The position numbers and the translations under genes were made by a program. DNA of 64,000 bases from Massilia rhizosphaerae (GTDB lineage Bacteria > Pseudomonadota > Gammaproteobacteria > Burkholderiales > Burkholderiaceae_D). Positions 44,509-52,993 of this stretch are shown here, one piece after another. The notes under the pieces were generated by a model, which worked only from the letters and a program-made list of their open reading frames with translations, searched no databases and was not told where the DNA came from. Positions within the stretch are counted from its first letter, which is position 1. Each line of letters starts with the position of its first letter. Location: assembly GCF_016093545.1 (NCBI RefSeq), contig NZ_JADKYX010000017.1, positions 1 through 64,000 of the forward strand, given 5' to 3'.

Positions 44509-45693
44509 TTACACGATATTGGCAAGGTCGAAGATCGGGCTGTACAGCATCAACACAATGGCGCCGACAACCAGGCCGATGCCCAGCATGAGGACCGGTT
44601 CGATCAGGCGGCCGGCGGTGTCGACCCACATCGCCGTTTCCTGGTCGTAGAAATCGGCGATATGGTTCATCATTTGCGCCAGGTTGCCGGAAGATTCGCC
44701 GGCCACCAGCAGGCGCACGGCGACCTCGGTGCCAAGGCCGCAATCGCGCAACGACGCCGACATCGGCATGCCTTCACTGATGAGGCGTGCCGCTTCGTCG
44801 ATCCGGCCATGCATGACCTGCGGCAGCGACGCGCGTGTCATGTGTAGCGCCGACAGCACGCTGACGCCGCTGTGCAGCAGCATGCCGAGCGTGCGATACA
44901 GCCGCCCGAGCTGCAACACCCACACGCGTTCTCCGACCCAGGGCGTCGCCAGAAGCCGGCGAAACGCGGCGCTGCGTACCACGGGATGGAATACCTGTAC
45001 AACCAATGCAAGCGTCACCGTGGCGAATCCGCCCCATGCGACGACCTGGTTGTTGCGGACGAAGGTGCCCCACCATTGTACGAATGCCGCGCTGCCGTTG
45101 CGCATCGTTCCGACGTCGTCGTATACGGCACTGAATCGCGGCAGCACGTATAACATGAGGAACGAGATGACGAGGAAGCCGACCACGAGAAGAATCGCGG
45201 GATAGGTTGCTGCCGCCCTTAGCTTGCCGCGCAATGTGTCCAGTTGTTGCCGGTACAGCTGGTAACGACGGATCGACGCGCGTACGGTGCCGGTCGTTTC
45301 GCTCGACCGGACCATTGCGATGTACAGCGGCGGAAAGATCGACGGAAGACCTTCCATGGCATCGGACAGTTGCTTGCCCGAGCGAAGGCTGCGCAGCAGG
45401 ACGTCGTACACAGCCCGGCTCGCGGCCTTGCGGTCGTTCCGCCCCAGGATTTCGATCGCGTCGACGACGGTCTGGCCGGCTTCGAGTAGCGAATGCATCT
45501 GCTGGTTGAAGACGTCCAGGTTGAAATCCCGCCCCGTTTTCGCTATCGGCACGAGGCCATGAACGGCCTTAAGTTCGATGAGGCGACCACCCGAGTTGGC
45601 GATCAGTTCGCGCGCTTCCGCTTCGTTTGCGGCATCGATCACGCTGTCGACAACGGCCATGGAGGCATCGAGCTGCTTGACGTGGAATCGCAT
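44509..45693 (-). CDS. gspF: GspF/PilC-type inner-membrane platform protein
   Basis: This 394-residue protein has two T2SSF domains: the first about residues 65-185 (SLLEAGQTVVDAIEIL) and the second about 265-385 (MLLHSGVSVLSALHMTR and VAGESSGNLAQMM). TM helices follow the first domain and close the C-terminus. It forms the rotor-like platform moved by GspE. The ATG follows the gspG stop at once (TGAACATG). Confidence 0.92.
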   Translation of the reverse strand: MRFHVKQLDASMAVVDSVIDAANEAEARELIANSGGRLIELKAVHGLVPIAKTGRDFNLDVFNQQMHSLLEAGQTVVDAIEILGRNDRKAASRAVYDVLLRSLRSGKQLSDAMEGLPSIFPPLYIAMVRSSETTGTVRASIRRYQLYRQQLDTLRGKLRAAATYPAILLVVGFLVISFLMLYVLPRFSAVYDDVGTMRNGSAAFVQWWGTFVRNNQVVAWGGFATVTLALVVQVFHPVVRSAAFRRLLATPWVGERVWVLQLGRLYRTLGMLLHSGVSVLSALHMTRASLPQVMHGRIDEAARLISEGMPMSASLRDCGLGTEVAVRLLVAGESSGNLAQMMNHIADFYDQETAMWVDTAGRLIEPVLMLGIGLVVGAIVLMLYSPIFDLANIV

Positions 45694-45695
45694 GT

Positions 45696-46139
45696 TCAGT
45701 TCCAGCTGACGATGTCGGCGTCTTCGCCGGCGCCGCCCTGCTGGCCGTCGGCGCCGTAGGAAACGATTTCATATTCACGGCCGTCCGCGCCAGGCGTCCG
45801 GTAGCCGTACGCATGGCCCCAGGGATCCGTGGGAACGCCCTTTTTCAGATAAGGGCCCTGCCAGTTCGCCTCGTTGGGCGGCTGGACGAACAACGCGACC
45901 AGGCCGGCCTCGGTGGGGGGATAATGCCCCGTATCGATGCGATACTGGTCCAGCCCTTTTTCGAAGGACTCGATCTGGGCCCGGGTGATCTGCACCTTGG
46001 ATTTTCCGATCTGGCCGAAGTACTTCGGTGCGACGAACGCGGCGAGCAAACCAATGATCACGATGACCACGAGCAGTTCGAGAAGCGTGAACCCGGCTGG
46101 TCGTGTGCGGCGCATGCGAAGGTTGATGAACGAAGCCAT
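45696..46139 (-). CDS. gspG: Major pseudopilin GspG
   Basis: This 147-residue prepilin has the leader ending RPAG before FTLLELLVVIVIIG, with Glu5, and is cleaved and methylated by a prepilin peptidase. The C-terminal part shows the GspG hallmark DPWGHAYGYRTPG and the calcium-site tail YGADGQQGGAGEDADI. The start at 46139 has GAGG upstream; 46115 would give a shorter leader. No prepilin peptidase gene is in the window, so the host PilD probably processes it. Confidence 0.92.
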   Translation of the reverse strand: MASFINLRMRRTRPAGFTLLELLVVIVIIGLLAAFVAPKYFGQIGKSKVQITRAQIESFEKGLDQYRIDTGHYPPTEAGLVALFVQPPNEANWQGPYLKKGVPTDPWGHAYGYRTPGADGREYEIVSYGADGQQGGAGEDADIVSWN

Positions 46140-46146
46140 GCCGTTG

Positions 46147-46620
46147 TTACCTCGGTTGATAAACGAATTTCCAGTCGCTGTAATGCTTCGCGCCCGTGAA
46201 CGCGGCCAGCGCGTCCGGAAAACCCGCCTGTTTGAGCGGGACGGCATTCGAATTCGGTTGGACGCCGATGATCCGTCCCTCTTCATTGCGAATGGCAATC
46301 CAGGCATCGCCAGACATTGGATCGGTATAGAGCCTGCGCAAAGGCCGCGTCGGGCGCACCAGCCGGCTGTCGTACAGCAGATCCTTCAGCTCCTGCGGAT
46401 AACTCTTGCCAGTCCCCGGCGAGCTCTCGTAATAGATCCGTATCGCTTCGCGGTAGGCCAGGCCCCGCCACAGCGTTTCCGCCTCCTTGTCGCGGCGCTC
46501 CCGCGTCAGCGTGTTCTCCAGTGCCCGCACTGCCGTAATCGACAGCACCGCCACGAGGAACATGACGATCACGTAACTGAAGCCTTGCTCGCGACGCACG
46601 GCTACCAATCCTTGAGCCAC
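46147..46620 (-). CDS. Minor pseudopilin without the conserved Glu5
   Basis: This 157-residue protein has an N-terminal prepilin-like leader (VRREQG) before FSYVIVMFLVAVLSITAVRA. Position 5 of the predicted mature protein is Ile, not Glu, a feature of tip pseudopilins such as GspK. The start is a GTG inside the preceding gene (19-base overlap). It is one of four prepilin-like genes in a row and may sit at the pseudopilus tip. Confidence 0.75.
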   Translation of the reverse strand: MAQGLVAVRREQGFSYVIVMFLVAVLSITAVRALENTLTRERRDKEAETLWRGLAYREAIRIYYESSPGTGKSYPQELKDLLYDSRLVRPTRPLRRLYTDPMSGDAWIAIRNEEGRIIGVQPNSNAVPLKQAGFPDALAAFTGAKHYSDWKFVYQPR

Positions 46621-46973
46621 GTGCCGTCACGTCCGGTATTCGGGGCGCCGCTGCGCACGTCGGCGACTGCACCCATCGAAGGATCCGGCGGCGGTATGGC
46701 GACCCAGCTGTGCGCGCTCTGCGTGAACGGGTCGACCGGCACCTTGCGCAGGTAATGCTGCGTGACCAGGTCGTCGAGCGCGTCCGGATACTTGTTGCGG
46801 TCCGCATAAAACTTGTCGATCGCGTCGCGCAGCACGTACAAATCCTCGCGCAACACATCTTCCTTTGCCTTGTCCAGGTTACCGAAGTAGCGGGGCGCCG
46901 CCATTGCGACCAGGAAGCCTAGAATGGCCAGGGTCACCAGCAATTCGATCATCGTGAATCCGCGCCGGCGCAT
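46602..46973 (-). CDS. GspG-like pseudopilin (short)
   Basis: This 123-residue prepilin has a leader RRRG before FTMIELLVTLAILGFLVAM, with Glu5 present. The body contains RNKYPDALDDLV and KVPVDPFTQ, the DP-F motif of GspG-type folds, but lacks the calcium-site tail. It starts one base after the stop of the previous pseudopilin gene. Confidence 0.85.
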   Translation of the reverse strand: MRRRGFTMIELLVTLAILGFLVAMAAPRYFGNLDKAKEDVLREDLYVLRDAIDKFYADRNKYPDALDDLVTQHYLRKVPVDPFTQSAHSWVAIPPPDPSMGAVADVRSGAPNTGRDGTWLKDW

Positions 46974-46974
46974 G

Positions 46975-47463
46975 TCACCACTCCCGGTACGGCTGGCCGT
47001 TCAAGCCGGTGAGTGGTGAATTCGAATACACGTCGAATACGTCGACGCCTTCGCGCGGCGCTTCGGGTGGAGAATCGAAGCTGCGCTTGCCCCACGTATC
47101 CTCGGGCGCCACGGACAAATCCGGTACGAACGGATCGCGCGGAATCCGCCGCAGAAAATACAACCTTGCGCCATTCTTGTTGGCCTGGTCCTGAACGCCG
47201 ACGACGAGGTCCGACAGCGTCGGCGGATAGCCGGAGTCGTCGGGCTTCAACGCGATATGTCCGCTCGCGGCCGCCGCCTTGTAAGCGTCGATGGCGCCGC
47301 GAATGTCGCGCAGCGCCTGGCGCAGTTGCCGCTCCTTGTCGCGCCGCACAGTCGTTTCGATGACAGGCACCGCAACGGTCGCCATCACCGCGAGAATGGC
47401 CGCGGCGGCAAGCAGCTCGATCAGGCTGAAACCGGCGGTGCGGCGCAAAGGATGGCACTTCAA
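46975..47463 (-). CDS. GspG-like pseudopilin (long, TTG start)
   Basis: This 162-residue prepilin has a leader ending RRTAG before [19 protein letters not shown], with Glu5. [16 protein letters not shown] and [11 protein letters not shown] mark a GspG-type body with a longer C-terminal loop. The only start that gives a normal leader is the TTG at 47463, which overlaps the gspD stop (TTGA). This implies translational coupling and low independent initiation. Confidence 0.83.
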   Translation of the reverse strand: MKCHPLRRTAGFSLIELLAAAAILAVMATVAVPVIETTVRRDKERQLRQALRDIRGAIDAYKAAAASGHIALKPDDSGYPPTLSDLVVGVQDQANKNGARLYFLRRIPRDPFVPDLSVAPEDTWGKRSFDSPPEAPREGVDVFDVYSNSPLTGLNGQPYREW

Positions 47464-49739
47464 TTGGTCACCGTGATCACGTGCGCGAGAGGCAGCGCCG
47501 GACTGCCGATTGCCTTTTGCGCCCCGACGGGCGTCATCGAGATCACCGAGACCGACGCATCCAGGGCCGGCCGCAGAGGCTTCAGGGTCAACGCCAGCAC
47601 GCGGCCCGGCCCTTTCGCAGGGGCGTCGTTCTGCGCTTTCACACCGACAGATGCGCGACCGCTCGCGCCGTCGATGGACTTACTGAAGACCGATTTGTTG
47701 TCCTTGCCAAAATAGCCGGCGTCGTTCAGCGCGACCAGTTCAAATACGGCCGGATCGTAGGCGACCTGCAGCGATGCGGCGCGCAAGGCATCGGCGCTGT
47801 CCATCGCCAGGATCAGTTGAACAGGCTCGCCAACCTTCGCCGTCGACGGCGCTTCCCATCGCAGTTGCGGGGCGTTCGCCGCAGTCGCCGACGCAAGCGG
47901 GGCCAGCACGGCACTGGGCGCCATACCCTGCGCCTCCGCCCCGCGCTCCGTCGTGACGGTACGCAGTTGCAGCGGTCGATCGCGCAGGCTTGCCTCGGTA
48001 CCGGACCAGAACGATTCCGCGGCCGGACTCTGACGCTGGATATTGCGAATCAGGTGGGGCGTAATCGAGAGCACGATCTCGTTCTTTTGCCGCGAGTCGT
48101 TCTGGCTGCCGAACAAGCGGCCGAGTACGGGCAATTCGCCGATCAACGGAATGCGATTGGCGGAACGGCGATCCTCGTCGCTGATCAGGCCCGCCAGAAT
48201 CTGCGTCTCCCCGTCGCGCAGCCGTAGCGCGCTACTGAAATTCCGGGTGCCGATCTGGTAAGCCTGCGAGCCATTATTCGTCTTGACGGCAGACACCAGC
48301 GAACTGACCTCCAGCGACAGCTTCAATCCGACTTCGTCGCGCAGATGGATTTCCGGCTCCACTTCCAGTTTGAGGCCGACGTCGAGATACTGGATGTTCT
48401 CCGTGACGAACGAGTTCGTGCTCGTTGTCGTCACGACCGGCACCTTGTCGCCGATGAGGATCTTGGCCTTCTCGCGGTCACGCACGCGGATGCGCGGATT
48501 GGCCAACAGATTCGCGTCCCCGTCCGTTTTCTGCAGATTGATCGTCGCGCTGGGCGCCGTGATGCCGATGCTATCCGAAGTCAACGCCTTCAGGTCGCTC
48601 AGCTTCATCGTCGCCGTCGTCGTACCGTTCGTCGGCGTCGACGTGGTGCCGCCCAGCGGCGCCACGGTCAACTGGCTGCTCCATTGGATGCCGGCATTGA
48701 GCAGGCGCGAACGGTTGATTTCCAGGACCTCGACTTCGAGCATGACCTCGGGTTCGTCGAGGTCATGCAAGCGGATGAGCTTTTCGGCTAGACCGATCGC
48801 TTCCGGACTTTCGCGCAGCACCAGCATATTGTATTTGTCGTCGACGAAGATATCCTTCAGCTTCAACACCGTCTTGAGCATGTTGGCGGCCTGCTTGGCC
48901 TCGACGTTCGACAGATAAAAAGCGCGCACTACAAGATCCTGATATTCGCGCCGTTTCTCCGGGGTGCTTGGATATATCAGCACACTGCTCGAATTGAGAA
49001 CCTTCTTTTCCAACTGGCCGGTAGACAGGATCACATCGATCGCATCGTCCAGCGATGTCTGCTTGAGAAAAACCGTCGTACGCTGGTCAGGATGTACATC
49101 ACGGTCGAAGATGAAATTGATGCCCGTCGTGCGCGACAAAGCGTCGAACACGAGCTTGATGCTGGTATCGCGAAACTCGAGATTGATCGGCTTCCTGTAC
49201 ACCTGGCTCAGGCTCGGCGGCGTGATCGTCTGTTTTGCCTGGACTGCGTCGAGCTCACGGCGAACGGCCAGCGCGCCGGCATGGCCGGGAGCACGCTTCA
49301 AGGCACGCGCAATCAATTCCGCAGCCTGCGCCATCTCGCCCTGCTTCAGCGCGGCGAGCGCCTCCTTGGCGTCAGCATCCGCGAGTCCCAGCTCGCGCAA
49401 TTTTTCCTGTCCCTCCAATGCGCGCTCATTTGCCGGATCGTAGCTCAGGATAGTAGCGTAACGTTGGGCGGCCTTGGCACGGTCGCCGGTCGCCAACGCG
49501 TCCTGCGCCTCGGCCATCAGCGTATCCGTCGAAGTTTCGCGGGCACGCAGTGCGTCGCGGCGATATTCGTGGTCGTCCGGCGCCAGCTTCGATGCTTGCG
49601 CCAGTTCGGAGACGGCCGTCGGATAATCGCGTTTGCCGAGCGCTTCGATACCGGTCCGGTGATGCATTTGTGCGGCGCAGCCGCCCAGCGCTCCAGCCGC
49701 CAATATCAACCCGCTCCAACGATATAACATGTTCGTCAT
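47460..49739 (-). CDS. gspD: GspD/PilQ-type secretin with TPR and cohesin-like domains
   Basis: This 759-residue outer-membrane secretin lipoprotein has the lipobox LGGC (about residue 21). The N-terminal TPR-like region (about 30-165) is unusual for GspD. STN/N-domains follow ([21 protein letters not shown], then [18 protein letters not shown]). The C-terminal secretin domain (about 330-590) contains VPVVTT, the [11 protein letters not shown] strand and [27 protein letters not shown]. From about residue 640 it has a cohesin-like beta domain ([28 protein letters not shown] region) that may hold a partner or substrate. TPR-secretin-cohesin proteins occur in T2SS-like clusters outside the classical Xcp/Out systems. 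Confidence 0.9.
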   Translation of the reverse strand: MTNMLYRWSGLILAAGALGGCAAQMHHRTGIEALGKRDYPTAVSELAQASKLAPDDHEYRRDALRARETSTDTLMAEAQDALATGDRAKAAQRYATILSYDPANERALEGQEKLRELGLADADAKEALAALKQGEMAQAAELIARALKRAPGHAGALAVRRELDAVQAKQTITPPSLSQVYRKPINLEFRDTSIKLVFDALSRTTGINFIFDRDVHPDQRTTVFLKQTSLDDAIDVILSTGQLEKKVLNSSSVLIYPSTPEKRREYQDLVVRAFYLSNVEAKQAANMLKTVLKLKDIFVDDKYNMLVLRESPEAIGLAEKLIRLHDLDEPEVMLEVEVLEINRSRLLNAGIQWSSQLTVAPLGGTTSTPTNGTTTATMKLSDLKALTSDSIGITAPSATINLQKTDGDANLLANPRIRVRDREKAKILIGDKVPVVTTTSTNSFVTENIQYLDVGLKLEVEPEIHLRDEVGLKLSLEVSSLVSAVKTNNGSQAYQIGTRNFSSALRLRDGETQILAGLISDEDRRSANRIPLIGELPVLGRLFGSQNDSRQKNEIVLSITPHLIRNIQRQSPAAESFWSGTEASLRDRPLQLRTVTTERGAEAQGMAPSAVLAPLASATAANAPQLRWEAPSTAKVGEPVQLILAMDSADALRAASLQVAYDPAVFELVALNDAGYFGKDNKSVFSKSIDGASGRASVGVKAQNDAPAKGPGRVLALTLKPLRPALDASVSVISMTPVGAQKAIGSPALPLAHVITVTN

Positions 49740-49747
49740 GAATGCCC

Positions 49748-50269
49748 TTACTGAGCCGGGATCGGCAGCGCCTGCCTAATCCCCGACTGAACCGACTCGA
49801 ATTCGATCATGCTGTCGTTGATGGCTACGACCTTGTAGCTCCCCTCCAGCACATCGTTCTGATGAGCGAGCAACACTTCCTCGCCACGACCCAGATAAAT
49901 GATCCGGTTGCCGCCGTCCTGCATTTGTCCAAGGAAGCGGTAAGGGAGCGGCGGCGGCGCTTCCTGTGCGGGCGCAGTTTGCACCAGTTCCGCCGACTGG
50001 ACGACGCGGGCGCTTTCGACCACCGGCGGCGGCGAGGTCTCCCACACCCGCAGACCGAACGGGTTTTCGTCGCTCGCGATCCAGACGGGACGAGATTGCT
50101 CTTTCGATGCCGGCGCCGCGACCAGCTTGATTACCGGGCTCGGCCCCGGCCGGACCGTTGCCGGTATCCGGGATTCAACCGGCCCATCGACGGGATAGAA
50201 CATGGCGACCAGCGTCGCCGCCAGTGCGGACAACAGCACGGTCCATCTAAGCTTCGCGTGCTTATCCAT
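49748..50269 (-). CDS. GspC/PilP-like periplasmic linker protein
   Basis: This 173-residue protein has one N-terminal TM helix (about residues 8-26), a proline-rich linker and a C-terminal homology-region-like domain (LPYRFLGQMQDGGNRIIYLG and VLEGSYKVVAINDSMIEFE), the pattern of PilP/GspC that links the inner-membrane platform to the secretin. The ATG at 50269 overlaps the previous gene by 8 bases. It is encoded directly upstream of the secretin gene, as pilP is of pilQ. Confidence 0.78.
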   Translation of the reverse strand: MDKHAKLRWTVLLSALAATLVAMFYPVDGPVESRIPATVRPGPSPVIKLVAAPASKEQSRPVWIASDENPFGLRVWETSPPPVVESARVVQSAELVQTAPAQEAPPPLPYRFLGQMQDGGNRIIYLGRGEEVLLAHQNDVLEGSYKVVAINDSMIEFESVQSGIRQALPIPAQ

Positions 50270-50795
50270 GATCTTTTTTGCTGAAGAACGCGCAAAATTC
50301 GAGTTCGCATCCAAGGACCGGTGCGGCGGCGTCGGTCCGGCTGCAGCGAATATTGTCCAGAGCGGCGTTCGGAATCTCCGACGACACGACAGCGAGGAAC
50401 TTGCGGATTTCGCTGTAGCCGACCTTTGTCTTGAGCGTGATCCGGTATTTCAGATATGGCGTGCGATCTGCATTGTCGAGGGAGTAGGCAACCTCCTCCA
50501 GGGGCACATGCAAGTCATCGGCAATGTTGTTGAAGCTTTTGACGATCTCCGCACTTTGCAGTTGCGGGAGTGCGATCACGGCAACGTCTGCGCGTTCGGA
50601 CTGCGGTGCTCCCGGCCTTCTATGCAGCAGCGCCTTCTTTTCGTCTGCCAAGTGACTGACTTGCCGTTGGATGCCGCCCCATGCCGCCAGAACGGCGATC
50701 AACATCGCCAGGCATGCGGCTGTTCCCACCAACTGCACCGGGTAGGCCTCGTAGGCGCGCCTGAGGTAGAAACGGCAGAAAAGGGAGAGGTACAT
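50262..50795 (-). CDS. PilO/GspM-like membrane protein
   Basis: This 177-residue protein has one TM helix (about residues 23-43, VGTAACLAMLIAVLAAW), a coiled-coil segment (RQVSHLADEKKALLHRR) and a ferredoxin-like C-terminal domain (YLKYRITLKTKVGYSEIRKFLAVV), the layout of PilO. It is the first gene of the ten-gene secretion operon and begins 38 bases after the Rhs fragment. Confidence 0.7.
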   Translation of the reverse strand: MYLSLFCRFYLRRAYEAYPVQLVGTAACLAMLIAVLAAWGGIQRQVSHLADEKKALLHRRPGAPQSERADVAVIALPQLQSAEIVKSFNNIADDLHVPLEEVAYSLDNADRTPYLKYRITLKTKVGYSEIRKFLAVVSSEIPNAALDNIRCSRTDAAAPVLGCELEFCAFFSKKDHG

Positions 50796-50833
50796 CGGAG
50801 ACCGCCGTGGCGATAATTATTGCGATCATGAAA

Positions 50834-51290
50834 TTATATGGAGCTGGCCCTCACATATTCTCTCTGAATGTAACGATGTCGATAAATGTCTGTACCACGG
50901 AGGGCGTTGTTGCACAAATCCGCCCCTGCAGCGGCCAAGCCGGGCCACGGGTAAGCTGACGGGATGAGTGCACCAACCTGAGGGTCTGTCGTTTTGCCAT
51001 TTGGTTCAGAACTAAAAATAACGTCGACGCCCGCGCCGGTACCCCGCATGCTGCCGGACAAGCGACGCGCTGACGTATTCGACTCGTCCCTACATTTTTT
51101 CTCCTGAGCTTCGCTACCCGAACACGCGGTAAACCCACTCAAATCCGTCAAGTTCGTAGGATTGTTCAGAACACAACTATAGCGATTGTAGCTCTGACCA
51201 TTCGTCGGATCCTGTACAAGAGGATCACCGCTCAGGAACCTGCCGACCACAGGGTCATACACCCGGCCATTCATATGCACCAGGCCAAGT
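50834..51290 (-). pseudogene. Orphan Rhs core fragment
   Basis: The sequence starts abruptly inside the Rhs core ([20 protein letters not shown], then the [14 protein letters not shown] motif). After about 105 residues nearly identical to the large Rhs protein, it runs into an unrelated tail of about 45 residues. It has no own beginning and is a relic of a former tip exchange. The tail may be the start of an older toxin domain but is too short to assign. Confidence 0.85.
50977..51290 (-). repeat. 314-bp direct repeat of the Rhs core, copy 2
   Basis: This segment matches 53644-53957 at constant offset (2,667 bp) with a modest number of substitutions. It covers the end of the Rhs core and the junction with the variable tip. 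Homology of this kind is what allows orphan tips to recombine onto the main gene. Confidence 0.85.
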
Positions 51291-51343
51291 CTTCTTCTTC
51301 GATTGTCAACGGCCGAAGAGACACCCCATCAACTATTCCAATG

Positions 51344-51640
51344 TTATTCTGAATGATAGACCCATTTAGGATAGGCATCATTTTCAGCGTAATACATCAG
51401 CAATGCCCTCTGCTCATCTACTGACGGCTGACGATCACCAAAAACTTCAAGCACGTCGTTAGCAACGCTCACCTCCAAGAAATAATCCAAGCCATTGTTT
51501 GTCACTTCTACAGGCACACGAAATTCAAAATCTAATAAACCAACATCTGCCTCGGATTCGAGTGTCCATGGTTTACGCGCAAAGATAACTTTGTCATCGC
51601 TTAAAGATTTGACGTTATCAAGAGCATCTTGAAGTTTCAC
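51344..51640 (-). CDS. Putative immunity protein for the orphan WHH-type toxin
   Basis: This 98-residue acidic protein of no recognised family starts with GTG preceded by TAGGAGATAAAA, 9 bases after the stop of the orphan toxin gene. A small acidic protein encoded directly after a toxin tip is the normal place for an Rhs immunity gene. The assignment rests on this position. The AT-rich composition differs from the chromosomal genes. Confidence 0.7.
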   Translation of the reverse strand: MKLQDALDNVKSLSDDKVIFARKPWTLESEADVGLLDFEFRVPVEVTNNGLDYFLEVSVANDVLEVFGDRQPSVDEQRALLMYYAENDAYPKWVYHSE

Positions 51641-51649
51641 TTTTATCTC

Positions 51650-52192
51650 CTAAAAGTCAGCGCCCCATAGCCTGAAGCCACCTACTTGATCCGGCTGCAA
51701 TATCGACTGCCATGCTCCACCTTGGTGCTGCGCTCGAGGAATCAGCTGCATGACCCCAGGCTGATCCGGAACATGATGCCAACTCCAACCGGCTGGGCTT
51801 CTATCCATTCGGTCGATTTTAATGCCAAGGTCGTCTATTGATTTCGCAAATGCGGCGTCACTTTGCATTGTCGCAATGAGTGCCTTGTTAGCACTTGAGA
51901 AATGAGATGCCCTAGTGCCTGCTCCTAATTTCTCGATCGTAGTCTCAAATGCGACGGAATAAACAACGGATTTTTCAGCTTCCCTCCCGAGAGCGCCAAT
52001 GCCACGAGCTTCTTTACCCAAGGGCCCAAGGAATTCGCTTCCTAGAGCCATTGCCGCAGCACCATAATTACCTTCTCCTGCAAGCCTTCCGACTTCAGGG
52101 AACGAAGAACCAGGCAGGAGATTGATGCCAAAATCTACAATGTTACTAAAATAACGCCCGACCATCTCTGCGGGAGTCTCCGTCCACATCAC
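51650..52192 (-). CDS. Orphan Rhs C-terminal toxin tip, WHH-type nuclease
   Basis: This 180-residue sequence lacks the Rhs core. Its C-terminal half has GWSWHHVPDQPGVMQLIP, the W-H-H signature of the HNH/endonuclease VII-like WHH toxin family, then GGAWQS. The open frame extends upstream without a start codon to 52273, immediately after the stop of the preceding immunity gene. That extension includes FDSVNTAPNGGIF, which looks like a former junction with an Rhs protein. Without the core it is probably not secreted, but it can serve as a donor cassette. A GTG at 52192 is the first possible start. Confidence 0.78.
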   Translation of the reverse strand: MMWTETPAEMVGRYFSNIVDFGINLLPGSSFPEVGRLAGEGNYGAAAMALGSEFLGPLGKEARGIGALGREAEKSVVYSVAFETTIEKLGAGTRASHFSSANKALIATMQSDAAFAKSIDDLGIKIDRMDRSPAGWSWHHVPDQPGVMQLIPRAQHQGGAWQSILQPDQVGGFRLWGADF

Positions 52193-52273
52193 GCTTCGGT
52201 TCGCGCCAGTATATCCGTCGTTGAATTGTCGGAAGATTCCACCATTTGGTGCAGTGTTTACCGAATCAAACCA

Positions 52274-52981
52274 TTAGCTAAGTACGCCTATTCTTGCTAG
52301 AGCCTCGGCATCACGTAATACTTGATTATAAAGTGGCTTGTCCAGCTGCGGCGCAACAAGCAGGACTTCGTTGACGTTCTCATCAATCGTAGTGCTCAAC
52401 ACGGCCTTACTGTAGTCGGACAAAGGTAACGCCGCTATTTCTCCGCGCAAATCTGAACCAGAAAGACCTGAGATTATGAACTGGCAATTTATGTCTCGGC
52501 GGATCAGGCTTAATGGAACAGCTCCATTACGAATTGAAAAATCATCGAATTGGGCTTGAGAAATATCTAACGCCCATTGGACCCTACTATAAAACTCCTT
52601 AGATCTTTTCTCATGTGATGATCGAATAGCAGCACTCGGCCTCGACTCAGGAATGCCGTGTAACATAAGCCGCTGGATTTCCCCTTCAAGCACGACTTGA
52701 TCGAAAAGGGTGCCCCAACAAATTAACATATCGCCAGAAAGATTATGTACTTGAGTAGATCGAATTTCCGCAGGCCCGAGGATACACTTCGAGACTTTGC
52801 AGTTAAGAAGCTGCATATCCTTAACAGAATCACGCTTCTGAGCCAGGGGAACGTTGTTGTATCCAAAACTACAGTTTTCAAATACGCAGTCTTGGATGGA
52901 TATCCCAGAAATGTCGTATTTTCCAAACATTCGACGTCCGAGTCGAAAGAATTTTTTACCACGAATTAATGTGGTTTCCAT
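52274..52981 (-). CDS. Putative immunity protein for the Rhs toxin
   Basis: This 235-residue protein starts 12 bases after the Rhs gene stop. Its first half has repeated short hydrophobic/Cys-Leu steps (FGKYDISGISIQDCVFENCSF) like a pentapeptide-repeat right-handed helix; the second half is alpha-helical. The position directly after the toxin tip is that of an immunity gene. No named family is recognised. The low GC and the absence of nearby homologous sequence fit a recently acquired tip-immunity cassette. Confidence 0.72.
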   Translation of the reverse strand: METTLIRGKKFFRLGRRMFGKYDISGISIQDCVFENCSFGYNNVPLAQKRDSVKDMQLLNCKVSKCILGPAEIRSTQVHNLSGDMLICWGTLFDQVVLEGEIQRLMLHGIPESRPSAAIRSSHEKRSKEFYSRVQWALDISQAQFDDFSIRNGAVPLSLIRRDINCQFIISGLSGSDLRGEIAALPLSDYSKAVLSTTIDENVNEVLLVAPQLDKPLYNQVLRDAEALARIGVLS

Positions 52982-52993
52982 AACCGTTCCATA

